A stretch of DNA of 64,000 nt from Clostridium hydrogenum (GTDB taxonomy: Bacteria > Bacillota > Clostridia > Clostridiales > Clostridiaceae). The stretch is taken from positions 2,003,501-2,067,500 of the forward strand of contig NZ_JAEACT010000002.1 of the NCBI RefSeq assembly GCF_021432385.1, given 5' to 3'. The translations under genes were made by a program, and so were the position numbers. The notes below the pieces were generated by a model. The model made no database searches. It saw only the letters and a list, made by a program, of their open reading frames with translations, and was not told where the DNA came from. Below are positions 34,347 through 43,986 of this stretch, piece by piece (within the stretch, counting starts at the first letter, position 1; every line of letters starts with the position of its first letter).

Positions 34347-36596
34347 TTAAATATCTTGTTTCTTATGTGGAAAACTTGCTTTATTACGAATTAATTCTTT
34401 TAAGGTCTTTTTATTAACCCAAAATGTTTGTTTGGTCATGTATTCGCTTTCTGTAAATTGTATAACATCTGAAGAATCTCTCGCTTTTGGTCGTATATGG
34501 AAACTGCTATCATCTGATTCTTTTTTCAGAAGATTTTTATCTCCTGTTTTAAATGCCTCTACAACTTGATTAAAAACCTTTTTCGCATCCTCTTCATATT
34601 CCTTAAAATCCGTTTTCATATATCCCACTCTTAATTTTGAAAAAATAAAAATATTGAATTCCGTACATATTTCTTTGTAAAACTCACTATCTTCAAACGA
34701 GATTTTTTTCTCTCCATTAACAGCTTCTGCTATTTCCATAAAAGTACTACTTTTTAATGGAAAAGCCTCTCTTACCTTTTCATCATAATAAGGAATCGTT
34801 CTAATATTGGTTAAATTAATTTTTTCTGCATTTAGCCATTCATCTATAAACATATAATTATTTGCTTTTATATTTAGATTTTTAGAATAGTTTTTGTAAT
34901 CATCGGTCAGTTTTTCAACATCAATATTATTGTGTTTTTGTATTATTTCTGATATATCACTTTCTTTGATTAAATTATCAAAAATTTTTTTGTCATTACC
35001 TTTAAACATATTACTACTATACGGTTTAAATTCCTCAGATAATTTATCATCATCTATAATATTTTTCTTAAAATATAAAAGAAATTTCTTGTATGAAGAA
35101 TTTAATTCCTCAATAATATCCCCTTCATCCTTTATTAATACCTTATCAATTTCTTTATTAATAATAAAAGCTTTAAAATGATTAAGGCCGTTAGAGCTAA
35201 CAACTGATACAAATGAATCTATATCTATTTTTTGTTTTATTTGTTCATTTATATCATTCTTATTTATCTTAGCTCTACTTCTCCACCATCTATCTATTTC
35301 TTCTTGGAATCTAAGAAATTGCACAAATCGATTTCCTTTTTGTTTATCTGAAAAAAATTCTTTTAACTCTTTTATTGTTTTAACACTTGTCACAGAATCT
35401 TTATCTAAATTTCTTGCCTTTCCTGGCTGTCCTTCATATATCAACCATCCCTGTACTATATCCTTAAGTGAAAAAATTTGTTTATAGTCAAAATTTTCCC
35501 CTGCTCTTCCAATTCTAATTTTATACTCATCCCAAATAATATTATTTAATTTATTAAATTCTCTATCTTCTTTCATAAAGACTTCTACATTAGTAACTGG
35601 AACTTGCGTATTTAATCCTACTGTAATCTCATTTATAATATCCGATGCAGACATCCCATTTGCTTCATTTATAATCATAAAAGAAACTTTTACAAACATT
35701 TGATTTATGGTCTTTTTAAATGTATTTTTCATAAACCGATATAATTCGGGGGAGCTTTTTTCTAACGTTTCCATTTCATAAAAAATATCACTCCATGTAG
35801 ATATTGTTTGTGCTCCATTTACAACTTGAACTTTATCACTATATCCTGAAATCCTATTTTTTTCGAATTTTATTGCGTCAGCTTGATTACACACAATACT
35901 AATACCATTATGTTTATACCAAAAAGAATTTGGTGTATTTTTTTGTTTCACTTCATCATAATCAATATCTATTTTATTACTAATCCATGACTGCCAAGTT
36001 GATTTCAAATCATCTGAAAACTTACTTTGTTCATCCTCTGTCAAATTATTCAAAACACTTGATAAAAAATAATTTTTAAAAGCATTACTTAATATAACTT
36101 TTTCTTTTTGTTTAGCACTAATGCCTTTTCTTACATTTTCTTTAAATAAATTATCCCCCTCACTTATGTAGAGTTTATGTAAATCATAAAGCTTTATATT
36201 ATAAATTCTTGCTTCAATATTAGGATTCTCTGAAAACTCAAGATAATTTTCTCCTATACCCTTAACTTCAATATCAAATTTCTTTTCTGTATCATAAACT
36301 ACTATAGCATTATTTTTTATAGTGTTTACTTTTTTTATATTACTATTTTGAGGTTTGTCCGCTTTAAACTCATACAAATTTTTATATATTAATATAAATA
36401 TAGTATTTATGTTATTTTCATAATATTCAATCAGCTCGTCCAACTTATTATCTTCGTTTGAAATATAAACAATATAATCATTTCCTTCATAAGACAACTG
36501 ATATAATTCATTCTTCAATTCTTTTTCTTCCAATGTATTTACATCTTCAATGTGAATAGTTTTCTTTATAATTTCTATCATTTTATTATCAATCAT
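34347..36596 (-). CDS. AIPR-family abortive-infection protein with MutH/Sau3AI-like C-terminal domain
   Basis: 749 residues. The AIPR core is recognisable from SFWYKHNGISIVCNQA (225-240) and VQVVNGAQTISTW (256-268), with the N-terminal 150 residues forming an alpha/beta nuclease-like region. Residues about 632-740 do not belong to AIPR. SFEDSEFYKEICTEFNIFIF, then FHIRPKARDSSD and KQTFWVNKKTL, parallel WEDSAFGNYLQQTRFMFVV, CHVRPHGRNAKD and KQCFWLNNSYI of the endonuclease at 32531. AIPR proteins are linked to phage abortive infection and resistance. The ATG overlaps the FRG gene stop (ATGA), so the two are translationally coupled. Confidence 0.85.
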   Translation of the reverse strand: MIDNKMIEIIKKTIHIEDVNTLEEKELKNELYQLSYEGNDYIVYISNEDNKLDELIEYYENNINTIFILIYKNLYEFKADKPQNSNIKKVNTIKNNAIVVYDTEKKFDIEVKGIGENYLEFSENPNIEARIYNIKLYDLHKLYISEGDNLFKENVRKGISAKQKEKVILSNAFKNYFLSSVLNNLTEDEQSKFSDDLKSTWQSWISNKIDIDYDEVKQKNTPNSFWYKHNGISIVCNQADAIKFEKNRISGYSDKVQVVNGAQTISTWSDIFYEMETLEKSSPELYRFMKNTFKKTINQMFVKVSFMIINEANGMSASDIINEITVGLNTQVPVTNVEVFMKEDREFNKLNNIIWDEYKIRIGRAGENFDYKQIFSLKDIVQGWLIYEGQPGKARNLDKDSVTSVKTIKELKEFFSDKQKGNRFVQFLRFQEEIDRWWRSRAKINKNDINEQIKQKIDIDSFVSVVSSNGLNHFKAFIINKEIDKVLIKDEGDIIEELNSSYKKFLLYFKKNIIDDDKLSEEFKPYSSNMFKGNDKKIFDNLIKESDISEIIQKHNNIDVEKLTDDYKNYSKNLNIKANNYMFIDEWLNAEKINLTNIRTIPYYDEKVREAFPLKSSTFMEIAEAVNGEKKISFEDSEFYKEICTEFNIFIFSKLRVGYMKTDFKEYEEDAKKVFNQVVEAFKTGDKNLLKKESDDSSFHIRPKARDSSDVIQFTESEYMTKQTFWVNKKTLKELIRNKASFPHKKQDI

Positions 36597-37555
36597 ATAA
36601 ACTTCTCCTGAATCAAATACTGATTTAATTTTTCTTCATATTTCTTTTTATCTTTATCCTTAATGTATTTAATTAATATATTTTTAAATTCACTTCTATA
36701 CACTCTTTTATATCTTTCAAACTTCAAACCACTATCTTCCTTGGTACATTTTTTATAACACTTTAACTCTGAAATTAATCTATATCCAAATAAATCTACC
36801 TCCGTCTCAATAGAATAATTTGTATGCAATAATCTATTATTAACGTCTATGTCAATTTTCCCTTTTCTGTAACTTTTTTCTGGATATATTTTACTTTGAT
36901 TAATATTAAATAAAACATTCAGATTTTTAATTATATCCTTTTTTCTATGTTTACAAATTGTAATTTCCTCATAATAAAGATTCGGAATCGGATGGAATCT
37001 TGAGCCTGGAAACAATATAAATCCTCCATCTTGCGCAATAATACGTTCATTTTTTTTACTTGATAAAATTAATTTGAAATTATCTTCAACAATATTACCT
37101 TTCCCAGATAAAATATCCTCAAAATTACTTTTTAAATATTGTGAACTTGGTGAAAAAACATATTTTTTGGGAATTCCAATTATATAAACATATGAATCAA
37201 ACTCTTTATTTTCATTCTCCACTGAAAAATATAATCCTACAAGGGAATTAAATGAGATATCCAATAAACGGCTATACGCAATATAATGTTGAATATCAAT
37301 TGTTTTATCAAGTAAATTATTATTTTGTTCACTAATTCCATTATCTATTATTGATTCTAGCACCCTATTTTCAATACTACTTATATCTTTAGCGTTATTA
37401 TCCCTAAATAATGTTGGCATCATTTTTGTTTTTTCATAGTCTTTTGCTTCTCCACGGTATCCAAATATTAACTCTTCATGTGGGAATCTTTCCTTTAATT
37501 TTTTCATACATGAATACACTTCTCTTATGTAATCTTCAATTGTTTTTATTGTCAT
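36593..37555 (-). CDS. FRG-domain protein
   Basis: ATG 37555 has GGAGAG upstream (320 residues). FRG features: IFGYRGEAKDYEK near residue 31 (the F/Y-R-G turn), MMPTLFR, then IQHYIAYSRLLDISFNSLVGLYF near 96-118. The last corresponds to the family's L-Q-H-Y-G-x-P-T-R-L-L-D-x-T-x-N-P-x-V-A-L-Y-F. FRG proteins are common in defence islands, often beside nucleases; activity is unknown. The stop TGA overlaps the AIPR start by 4 bp, arguing for a two-protein module. Confidence 0.82.
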   Translation of the reverse strand: MTIKTIEDYIREVYSCMKKLKERFPHEELIFGYRGEAKDYEKTKMMPTLFRDNNAKDISSIENRVLESIIDNGISEQNNNLLDKTIDIQHYIAYSRLLDISFNSLVGLYFSVENENKEFDSYVYIIGIPKKYVFSPSSQYLKSNFEDILSGKGNIVEDNFKLILSSKKNERIIAQDGGFILFPGSRFHPIPNLYYEEITICKHRKKDIIKNLNVLFNINQSKIYPEKSYRKGKIDIDVNNRLLHTNYSIETEVDLFGYRLISELKCYKKCTKEDSGLKFERYKRVYRSEFKNILIKYIKDKDKKKYEEKLNQYLIQEKFI

Positions 37556-37669
37556 TATTCTCTCCATATTATATTTAAATATTTTTTATTAAAATTCAAT
37601 CTTTACAGCATTATTAAATCCAGTTTTAAGTTCAACATAAATTCATGAAAATATATTCAATAATACCTT

Positions 37670-37890
37670 TTGGTCATTTCTTTTTAGCAACACTTACATA
37701 TATAAATTCACTTACAACTAACTCCAGATTATCTCTATCATAAAAGTTTTTATTTAATATATTATTCACTTTTTCGCCATTACACTTTAATTTATGTTCC
37801 TTTATTGATTTTCAATATAATTATAAACTAATCTACATTTGAGCATTATCTCTTTTATTTTTATTCTTGGTGACACAATATTTTGCTTTT
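37670..37890 (-). pseudogene. IS3-family transposase OrfB remnant
   Basis: Minus-strand pieces read SPRIKIKEIMLKCRLVYNY and, in another frame, NGEKVNNILNKNFYDRDNLE followed by VVSEFIYVSVAKKK. These match the segment of IS3 OrfB around the first catalytic Asp (usually VVSDLTYV), here with S-E in place of S-D and frameshifts. It is a heavily decayed fragment. Confidence 0.5.
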
Positions 37891-38386
37891 TCGATTTCAT
37901 TTTTATCTTTCTTGTTTCATAATTATTTTTAATTTTAAATCACACTCAATATATATAGGTATTTAATAAACTTTGTATTATGCTATTAATACGCTTTTCT
38001 TCTTCATATATTTTTGCATATATAGATTTTCTTATAGTTGTTTAAGCTATAATGTATTATCTTAATTCTTTATATTAAATATTTCTCAATTTTTCTAAAG
38101 TTCTTTTACATAATAAAAGCACTTACATTATATTCTATATTATACTATATAAAACCAATTAGTTCCATATAATTTATACATATCCAAAATCTCGTAAATT
38201 ATTTTTTTTATTATTAAACCTTATTAGTATTTTACTTATTATGGTTACATCATGAATTCTTCATTATTCATCACAAAATTAATTCTTTTTTCTAGTTTGT
38301 ATACTACTTACCAGCTATCTATTTTAGTTTTAAAACATCTATACTTGCACTAACCTCTATATATCTTCTTAATTTGGAATAATAAA
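37891..38386. other. Gene-free AT-rich stretch
   Basis: I see no supportable gene, RNA or repeat here. Confidence 0.4.
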
Positions 38387-38422
38387 AGAACTAGCTTACT
38401 ATACCCACGATAAGCTAGTTTT
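38387..38422. terminator. Hairpin terminator, copy of the 28987 type
   Basis: AACTAGCTTA (38389-38398) and TAAGCTAGTT (38411-38420), flanked by A/T. Same stem as at 28987-29026. Confidence 0.6.
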
Positions 38423-38472
38423 ATCTTAAAACCACATTAAATATTCTATAAAATATATTGTACAAACATCTA

Positions 38473-38643
38473 TTACTTATTTATTACTTTTTGTTGTTCT
38501 CTTTGTAATACCATATCTGCTAATTTAATATAAAAATCTTGTTCCTCCTTTGTTTTTGCTTTTTTAAATAATTCCTTTAAATCATAATAAGAGTATTCTA
38601 AAAATTGTTCCTACAAACTTTTTTCATTATTTGTTTTATCCAT
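38473..38643 (-). pseudogene. Small protein gene with an in-frame TAG
   Basis: ATG 38643 with GGAG site: MDKTNNEKSL, TAG, EQFLEYSYYDLKELFKKAKT ... QREQQKVINK. Apart from the stop codon the frame is intact at 57 codons. Such short charged proteins often accompany Rpn-type transposase-nuclease genes, and a fragment of one lies just upstream. Confidence 0.5.
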
Positions 38644-38668
38644 AATATTTTCTCCTAGCAAAATTATC

Positions 38669-39022
38669 TTACTTTAAAACTTTTCTTATCAATTCAATTT
38701 TATCAATATCCAAATCCATTAATTCCTTTATCGTTTCATTATCCATGCCCTTTTCTATTGCTTTCTTGACTATCTCTATAGTTTTTTCTTTTTTTCCTTC
38801 ATCTTTTCCTTCATTTATTAAGCTTTTACCAAGTTCAGTCATTCTCAATTCCTCCCTTACTTTTTCTAAATCTTTTACGCTTAAAAATTTATTTGCAAAG
38901 GCATATTCCTTCCAAGCCATATCCATGCTAGTACCAATACGATCTCCTTCATTAAATCTTGTCAGCTTCATCATCTCAAAAGGTTTGCTGTCACTTTTAA
39001 TCTTTTCTACATGAATTATATC
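38669..39022 (-). pseudogene. C-terminal fragment of an Rpn/PD-(D/E)XK family transposase-nuclease
   Basis: The frame reads DIIHVEKIKSDSKPFEMMKLTRFNEGDRIG, then MDMAWKEYAFANKFLSVKDLE and a C-terminal tail rich in K/E (INEGKDEGKKEKTIEIVKKA). This is the tail architecture of Rpn (recombination-promoting nuclease) proteins. The PD-(D/E)XK catalytic domain is absent; a stop lies just upstream of DIIHV. Confidence 0.6.
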
Positions 39023-39130
39023 TTAATTGAAAACTAATTAGCTATATTATATTCGTACTTGTAAGCAATTACAATATGACTCTCTACACTTATATATCGG
39101 TTCCTCTTAAATGAGGTTACTAAGCTAAAG

Positions 39131-39175
39131 CATAATAAAAGACATCCAACCCCAAGATTGAATGCCTTCATTACA
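39131..39175. repeat. Terminator-like repeat, family E copy 1
   Basis: AATAAAAGACATCCAACCCC, then AAGATTGAATGCCTTCATT and ACACCTAAATATTATTTTAT. Copies at 44822-44930 and 46565-46665 share the same stem and downstream text. Confidence 0.6.
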
Positions 39176-39255
39176 CCTAAATATTATTTTATTCATAAAC
39201 TGCATCATTTTAAATTTTTTCATAATTAAAGACAATCATATTCCTTTACCATCAT

Positions 39256-39474
39256 CTATATATCATCCTCATCATCTACAAATTCAAAAACTTCTTCCAC
39301 AGACTTTCCAAATACCTTAGCAATATCCATGGCTAATTTTAGTGATGGATTGTATCGTTCATTCTCCAAATGAACTATGGTTTCCCTTCTTACCCCTACC
39401 AACTTTGCTAGCTCTTCTTGTTTCATATTTAATTTCCTGCGAAAATCGTGAATTTTTGTTTTTAATATTGGCAA
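39256..39474 (-). CDS. XRE-family HTH transcriptional regulator
   Basis: 72 residues from TTG 39474 (GGTGA site overlapping the previous gene's end). The HTH is residues 16-40: KQEELAKLVGVRRETIVHLE, followed by NPSLKLAMDIAKVFGKSVEEVF, the standard compact XRE fold. It is the second gene of an operon with a small membrane protein. A perfect 26-bp inverted repeat lies in the operon's promoter and is its likely site. Confidence 0.88.
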   Translation of the reverse strand: MPILKTKIHDFRRKLNMKQEELAKLVGVRRETIVHLENERYNPSLKLAMDIAKVFGKSVEEVFEFVDDEDDI

Positions 39475-39476
39475 AA

Positions 39477-39869
39477 TTAATCACCAACTTTCTCATAGTA
39501 CGCAAAGAATATATATTTTACAATATATATTCCGCCTATTAAAAAAGGTATAATTAGTTTTAAATTTACTGTCCAGCCACCTTTTAAGATAGATATTAAC
39601 ATACAAATCGTAATAAATAAGTTAAGATAAATATAAGTAGCAGCCCTCGCTCTATCCTCATTACGTTTCGCCATTTCATCTTCCACTTCAGTTTTTATTA
39701 AATATGGAATAAATGCAAAAATCGAAGCTATTACTAAAACAAACTCTGATGCTATAATAATAGTATCGTTAAATTTAAAAATCTGTATAAATCCAAATAT
39801 AACCCAACACACACCAACAATTCCACTCTCCAACAATTCTTTTGTATTTAAACTTATAGCTTTATACAT
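39477..39869 (-). CDS. Four-TM membrane protein paired with XRE regulator
   Basis: 130 residues with four membrane spans: about 15-30 (GIVGVCWVIFGFIQIF), 37-55 (IIASEFVLVIASIFAFIPY), 80-95 (YLNLFITICMLISIL) and 103-123 (LIIPFLIGGIYIVKYIFFA). A short soluble loop contains EDEMAKRNEDRARAAT. Pairs of this kind with a small XRE regulator are common in clostridia and bacilli. AGGAGGT precedes the ATG. Function unknown. Confidence 0.75.
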   Translation of the reverse strand: MYKAISLNTKELLESGIVGVCWVIFGFIQIFKFNDTIIIASEFVLVIASIFAFIPYLIKTEVEDEMAKRNEDRARAATYIYLNLFITICMLISILKGGWTVNLKLIIPFLIGGIYIVKYIFFAYYEKVGD

Positions 39870-39882
39870 ACTATTACCTCCT

Positions 39883-39938
39883 GTTATATAATTCTAACAT
39901 AAGTTATAAATATATAACTTATGTTAGAATTATATAAC
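39883..39938. promoter_or_regulatory. Perfect 26-bp inverted repeat upstream of the membrane protein/XRE operon
   Basis: Left arm 39883-39908 (GTTATATAATTCTAACATAA onward) and right arm 39913-39938 are exact complements separated by AATA. It begins 14 bp upstream of the ATG at 39869, so it overlaps the ribosome site/promoter zone. It may be an operator for the XRE protein or a 5' UTR hairpin. Confidence 0.7.
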
Positions 39939-40076
39939 ATTCATTTAAAATATTCAATAAAAAATTATACATTAGGGTTAATTATAATGATGATACACAA
40001 AATATTTGTATAAGTTTACATATAGTTTTGTACTTTCATCTAGTTTAACTTACCTTACCCGTTTTTAAAATATTTG

Positions 40077-40361
40077 CTAGATTTTTATGCTGCCTGAATA
40101 AACAACATCTTTAAACACATCTTTTCCAGTCTGGTGGCTTAACATTAATTCATAGGCTATAAGCCTTCTTAAATCTGCCTTCCACCCATATTTTTGTCAC
40201 CTAACATTTTTTACCTTTTCAATAAGCGCCTTTGCTGTTGTTTCAGTAATTAATTGATAATTTCCAGTTTTCCCGCCTTCAATTAACATTCCCTATACAC
40301 CTACTTCCATAGCTCTAATTATTTCCGTAATTGTCATACATGCAGCCATATATGGTATTTG
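40077..40361 (-). pseudogene. Decayed coding remnant (aldolase-like start)
   Basis: One frame with two stops reads QIPYMAACMTITEIIRAMEVG (like the KDPG/KHG aldolase strand IPYxPGxMTxTEI), TAG, GMLIEGGKTGNYQLITETTA, TGA, then YGWKADLRRLIAYELMLSHQ. The later part is unrecognised, so this may be a fusion of remnants. Confidence 0.3.
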
Positions 40362-40474
40362 AGGTATATAAAATTATTAAAATAGCTGAATTCTTAATTT
40401 AGACACTGTAAGAATGTAAAGATTCCAGTAATTTCAATTCACGGATTATGCCACACACATGCCCCTCTTTATTA

Positions 40475-40733
40475 CTAGTTTTTGATTTTTGTTAAACTCT
40501 TGATATTCTCCAATTGCTTTTTCTTAGCAGTATTATGAGAAATACATACATGATCTTTTAATATTTTATCTTCAAGCGGCTTCTCAACAAATGGCATTTT
40601 CCAAAATGAAAACAACCACCTTCTGTTAATTTAATCACCCTTATTAATTTCTTATCATCATCAATGATATAATTGATGGAATCAAATATAAGCTTTTTTC
40701 CATTGCAGTGCTCTAAAATCACCTTAAAATAAA
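40475..40733 (-). pseudogene. Frameshifted hypothetical gene remnant
   Basis: Two overlapping frames give VILEHCNGKKLIFDSINYII followed by DDDKKLIRVIKL, then after a shift KMPFVEKPLEDKILKDHVC to a stop at 40475. No family recognised. Confidence 0.3.
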
Positions 40734-40757
40734 AAAAGCCCTTAAGGCTTTATTTTT
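40731..40757 (-). terminator. Terminator of the gene at 40813
   Basis: AAAGCC-CTTAA-GGCTTT stem; on the minus strand it is followed by TTTTTTTATTTT. Confidence 0.7.
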
Positions 40758-40812
40758 TTCATAGCTTACTTTCCACTATCTTCAATTAAAAGTTAGCTAT
40801 ATTAAACTTCTT

Positions 40813-41247
40813 CTAATAATTTGATTCCAAATATCTTTCTATTGTATCGCTTGTCCAATCAGCCGCACTTGTTAAAATGTAATCATTCAATAAATATTCT
40901 ATCATATCATCATCAAAATACGCTACTGTTGCTTCTTCATCTTCATTATCACATTCCCAGTCAATTCCTTCTTGGGTCTGTAACCAAATAGCTTGTTTTA
41001 TTTGAACACCGCATAACTTCAATTCATCACTTACAATTTCTCTAATGCATTCCAAATATGCTTCCCACGTAAAAGATTGTTCGCCTTGCACCTGAACACA
41101 TATTTCTTCCCAAACACTTTTAAGAATTGTATCATCTCCTGATCCCATTTCTTTGTGCATACCTTGAAGTATTTTAATTACTCTTTCAGAAACCTTTTTA
41201 CATTCTTCTCGTGCAATTTCTGAAATTATTTTATCTTTATAATTCAT
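40813..41247 (-). CDS. Hypothetical acidic protein
   Basis: 144 residues, acidic (ECDNEDEEATVAYFDDDMIEY), helical N-terminus (IISEIAREECKKVSERVIKIL) and C-terminal TSAADWTSDTIERYLES. Good GAGGAAG site. Monocistronic with a terminator. No recognised family; possibly an immunity-type or SMI1-unrelated accessory protein. Confidence 0.5.
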   Translation of the reverse strand: MNYKDKIISEIAREECKKVSERVIKILQGMHKEMGSGDDTILKSVWEEICVQVQGEQSFTWEAYLECIREIVSDELKLCGVQIKQAIWLQTQEGIDWECDNEDEEATVAYFDDDMIEYLLNDYILTSAADWTSDTIERYLESNY

Positions 41248-41467
41248 GATTTCTTCCTCGCTTCTCTAGTTAATATTTTTGCTATAATTACATTATTCTA
41301 TCACTTCTATTCCAAGCTTTTTAAAATATGAAACGAACTCTTATCATAGTCAATACCTCCTAAATTTATTCCACTTAAAAGGATTCATTTTTATTTTAAC
41401 ATCTTATGAATATGTTGCAAGCGCAACGTACTTATTTTATGTATAAAGTAAAATATAAAATATAGTA

Positions 41468-41496
41468 TTGACAATATTCATTGAATGATATAAGAT
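41468..41496 (+). promoter_or_regulatory. Probable pflB promoter
   Basis: -35 TTGACA (41468-41473), 17-bp spacer, -10 TAAGAT (41491-41496). It gives a leader of about 230 nt containing the family D hairpin. Confidence 0.55.
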
Positions 41497-41585
41497 TCAC
41501 TTGAGAACTAATCTCAATTAATGTTTTATATAAATATCATATTAAATCATGTATAATTTATAAGGAAAATTAAGTTTAACTAAAA

Positions 41586-41680
41586 ATAAACCACTTGAAA
41601 CTTCAAAATTAATTTGTATCAAAATTCCGTCTTCTTGGCATTATGATGCAAATTGATTTTGGTAGTTGAAATGGTTTATC
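41586..41680 (+). repeat. Family D 95-bp hairpin element, copy 2 (pflB leader)
   Basis: Arms ATAAACCACTTGAAACTTC.. and ..GTTGAAATGGTTTAT pair over about 36 bp with a few mismatches. The apex is AAAATTCCGTCTTCTTGGCA. It corresponds end to end to the element beside xfp (9350-9445). It lies between the predicted promoter and the pflB ribosome site. Confidence 0.7.
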
Positions 41681-41732
41681 TATAGCACCAAATTAGTAAT
41701 ATAAATTATAAAATGCACAAGGAGGAATTGAA

Positions 41733-43985
41733 ATGTTAGAAAATGAACAATGGTCTGGTTTCGAAGGAAGAATATGGAAAGAAGAAATAAATGTTAGAGA
41801 CTTCATTCAAAAAAACTATACACCATATGATGGTGATGAAAGTTTCTTAGCAGATCCAACGAATGCTACAAATAAACTTTGGGGCAGATTACAAGAATTG
41901 CAAAAAGAAGAAAGATCTAAAGGTGGAGTTCTTGATATGGAAACAGAAGTTGTTTCTGGACTTACAGCTTATGGTCCTGGATATATTGATGAATCTTTAA
42001 AAGATCTCGAAAAAATTGTAGGTCTTCAAACAGACAAACCTCTTAAGAGAGCTTTTATGCCATATGGTGGTATTAAAATGGCTGAACAATCTTGCGAAAA
42101 CTATGGATATAAACCAAATCCAGAATTACACAAGATATTTACTGAGTACCATAAGACACATAATCAAGGAGTATTCGATGCTTATACACCAGAAATGAGA
42201 AAAGCTCGTAGCAGCCATATTGTTACAGGACTTCCTGATACTTATGGACGTGGACGTATCATAGGCGATTACAGAAGAGTTGCGCTTTATGGTATTGATT
42301 TCCTTATGGAAGAAAAGGCAAAAGACCTTGATAACTGCGGCGATGGAACTATGACAGATGATGTTATTCGTCTAAGAGAGGAACTTACAGAACAGCATAG
42401 AGCACTTGCTGATATGAAAAAAATGGCTGAAAGCTATGGCTATGATATTTCAAAACCAGCAAAGAATGCCAAAGAAGCAATTCAATGGTTATACTTTGGA
42501 TATCTTGCAGCAATAAAAACACAAAATGGTGCGGCTATGTCAATAGGTCGTGTGTCTACTTTCCTTGATATTTATATTCAAAGAGATCTTGATAACGGTG
42601 TTCTTACTGAAGAAGAAGCTCAGGAATTAATCGACCATTTGACAATGAAATGCAGAATGGTTAAATATGCCAGAATAACTTCTTACAATGAATTATTTTC
42701 AGGAGATCCTTCATGGGTTACTATTGGATTAGGTGGTATAGGGGTTGATGGACGCCACATGGTAACAAAAAATGATTATCGTTTTCTCCACACATTAGAA
42801 AACATGGGGCCTTCACCAGAACCAAACCTTACTGTATTTTACTCTTCTGCCCTTCCTGAAAACTTTAAAGAGTATGCAGCAAAGATTTCAGTAAAAACAA
42901 GCTCTATACAATATGAAAATGATGATGTTATGAAACCAGAATGGGGAGACGATTATTCAATATGCTGTTGTGTATCTGCTACTCAAACTGGTAAGGAAAT
43001 GCAGTTCTTTGGAGCTAGAGCGAACCTTGCTAAATGTTTACTTTATGCAATCAATGGTGGTGTTGATGAAAAATCAGGTAAACAAGTTGGTCCTGAATAC
43101 AAGGGGATTACATCAGAATACCTTGATTATGATGAAGTAATTCAAAAATATGAAAGAATGAGTGACTGGTTAGCAGGTCTTTATGTAAATATATTAAATC
43201 TTATTCAATATATGCATGATAAATACTATTATGAAGCAGCAGAAATGGCTCTTATTGATACAGACGTAAGACGTACATTTGCAACTGGTATTGCTGGTTT
43301 CTCACATGTAATTGATTCACTTTCTGCAATTAAATATGCAAAAGTAAAAACAATACGTAATGAAACTGGTCTTGTAGTAGATTATAAAATCGAAGGAGAT
43401 TTTCCAAAATACGGTAATGATGATGAAAGAGCTGATGAAATTGGCTTATATGTCCTTAAGTCATTCCTTGACAAAATTAAGAAAAGACACACATACAGAA
43501 ATTCTGAACCAACTACATCAATCCTTACTATTACATCAAATGTAGTATATGGTAAGTATACAGGTAATATGCCAGATGGACGTGAAGCTTGGACTCCACT
43601 TTCACCAGGAGCTAGCCCATCTTATGGAGCAGAGAAAAATGGATTACTTGCTTCATTAAATTCTATAGCTAAGCTTCCTTATGAATGGGCTTTAGATGGT
43701 ATTTCGAATACACAAACAATTAATCCATCTGCATTAGGACATGATGAAAATGAACAAGTTGATAAGCTTGTACAAGTATTAGATGGTTACTTTGACCAAG
43801 GAGCACATCATTTAAATGTTAATGTGTTCGGTGTCGAAAAATTAAAAGACGCTATGGAACATCCTGAAAAAGAAGAATATGCTAACTTCACTATCCGTGT
43901 ATCAGGTTATGCAGTTAAATTTATAGATTTAACAAGAGAACAACAACTTGATGTTATCTCTAGAACATGCCATGAAAGAATATAA
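41733..43985 (+). CDS. pflB: Pyruvate formate-lyase
   Basis: 750 residues. It converts pyruvate plus CoA to acetyl-CoA and formate by a glycyl-radical mechanism in the anaerobic cytoplasm. The active-site cysteines are in [13 protein letters not shown] (Cys411-413; the family uses an adjacent Cys pair), and the radical glycine is Gly725 in RVSGYAVKF. Full length. An AAGGAGG site precedes the ATG, and the leader carries a structured repeat. One bp separates it from pflA. Confidence 0.98.
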   Translation: MLENEQWSGFEGRIWKEEINVRDFIQKNYTPYDGDESFLADPTNATNKLWGRLQELQKEERSKGGVLDMETEVVSGLTAYGPGYIDESLKDLEKIVGLQTDKPLKRAFMPYGGIKMAEQSCENYGYKPNPELHKIFTEYHKTHNQGVFDAYTPEMRKARSSHIVTGLPDTYGRGRIIGDYRRVALYGIDFLMEEKAKDLDNCGDGTMTDDVIRLREELTEQHRALADMKKMAESYGYDISKPAKNAKEAIQWLYFGYLAAIKTQNGAAMSIGRVSTFLDIYIQRDLDNGVLTEEEAQELIDHLTMKCRMVKYARITSYNELFSGDPSWVTIGLGGIGVDGRHMVTKNDYRFLHTLENMGPSPEPNLTVFYSSALPENFKEYAAKISVKTSSIQYENDDVMKPEWGDDYSICCCVSATQTGKEMQFFGARANLAKCLLYAINGGVDEKSGKQVGPEYKGITSEYLDYDEVIQKYERMSDWLAGLYVNILNLIQYMHDKYYYEAAEMALIDTDVRRTFATGIAGFSHVIDSLSAIKYAKVKTIRNETGLVVDYKIEGDFPKYGNDDERADEIGLYVLKSFLDKIKKRHTYRNSEPTTSILTITSNVVYGKYTGNMPDGREAWTPLSPGASPSYGAEKNGLLASLNSIAKLPYEWALDGISNTQTINPSALGHDENEQVDKLVQVLDGYFDQGAHHLNVNVFGVEKLKDAMEHPEKEEYANFTIRVSGYAVKFIDLTREQQLDVISRTCHERI

Positions 43986-43986
43986 T

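Noticed and set aside
41500..41732. Possible ZTP (pfl motif) riboswitch in the pflB leader
   Set aside because: The conserved core of the ZTP aptamer is not present; the leader instead holds the family D palindrome.
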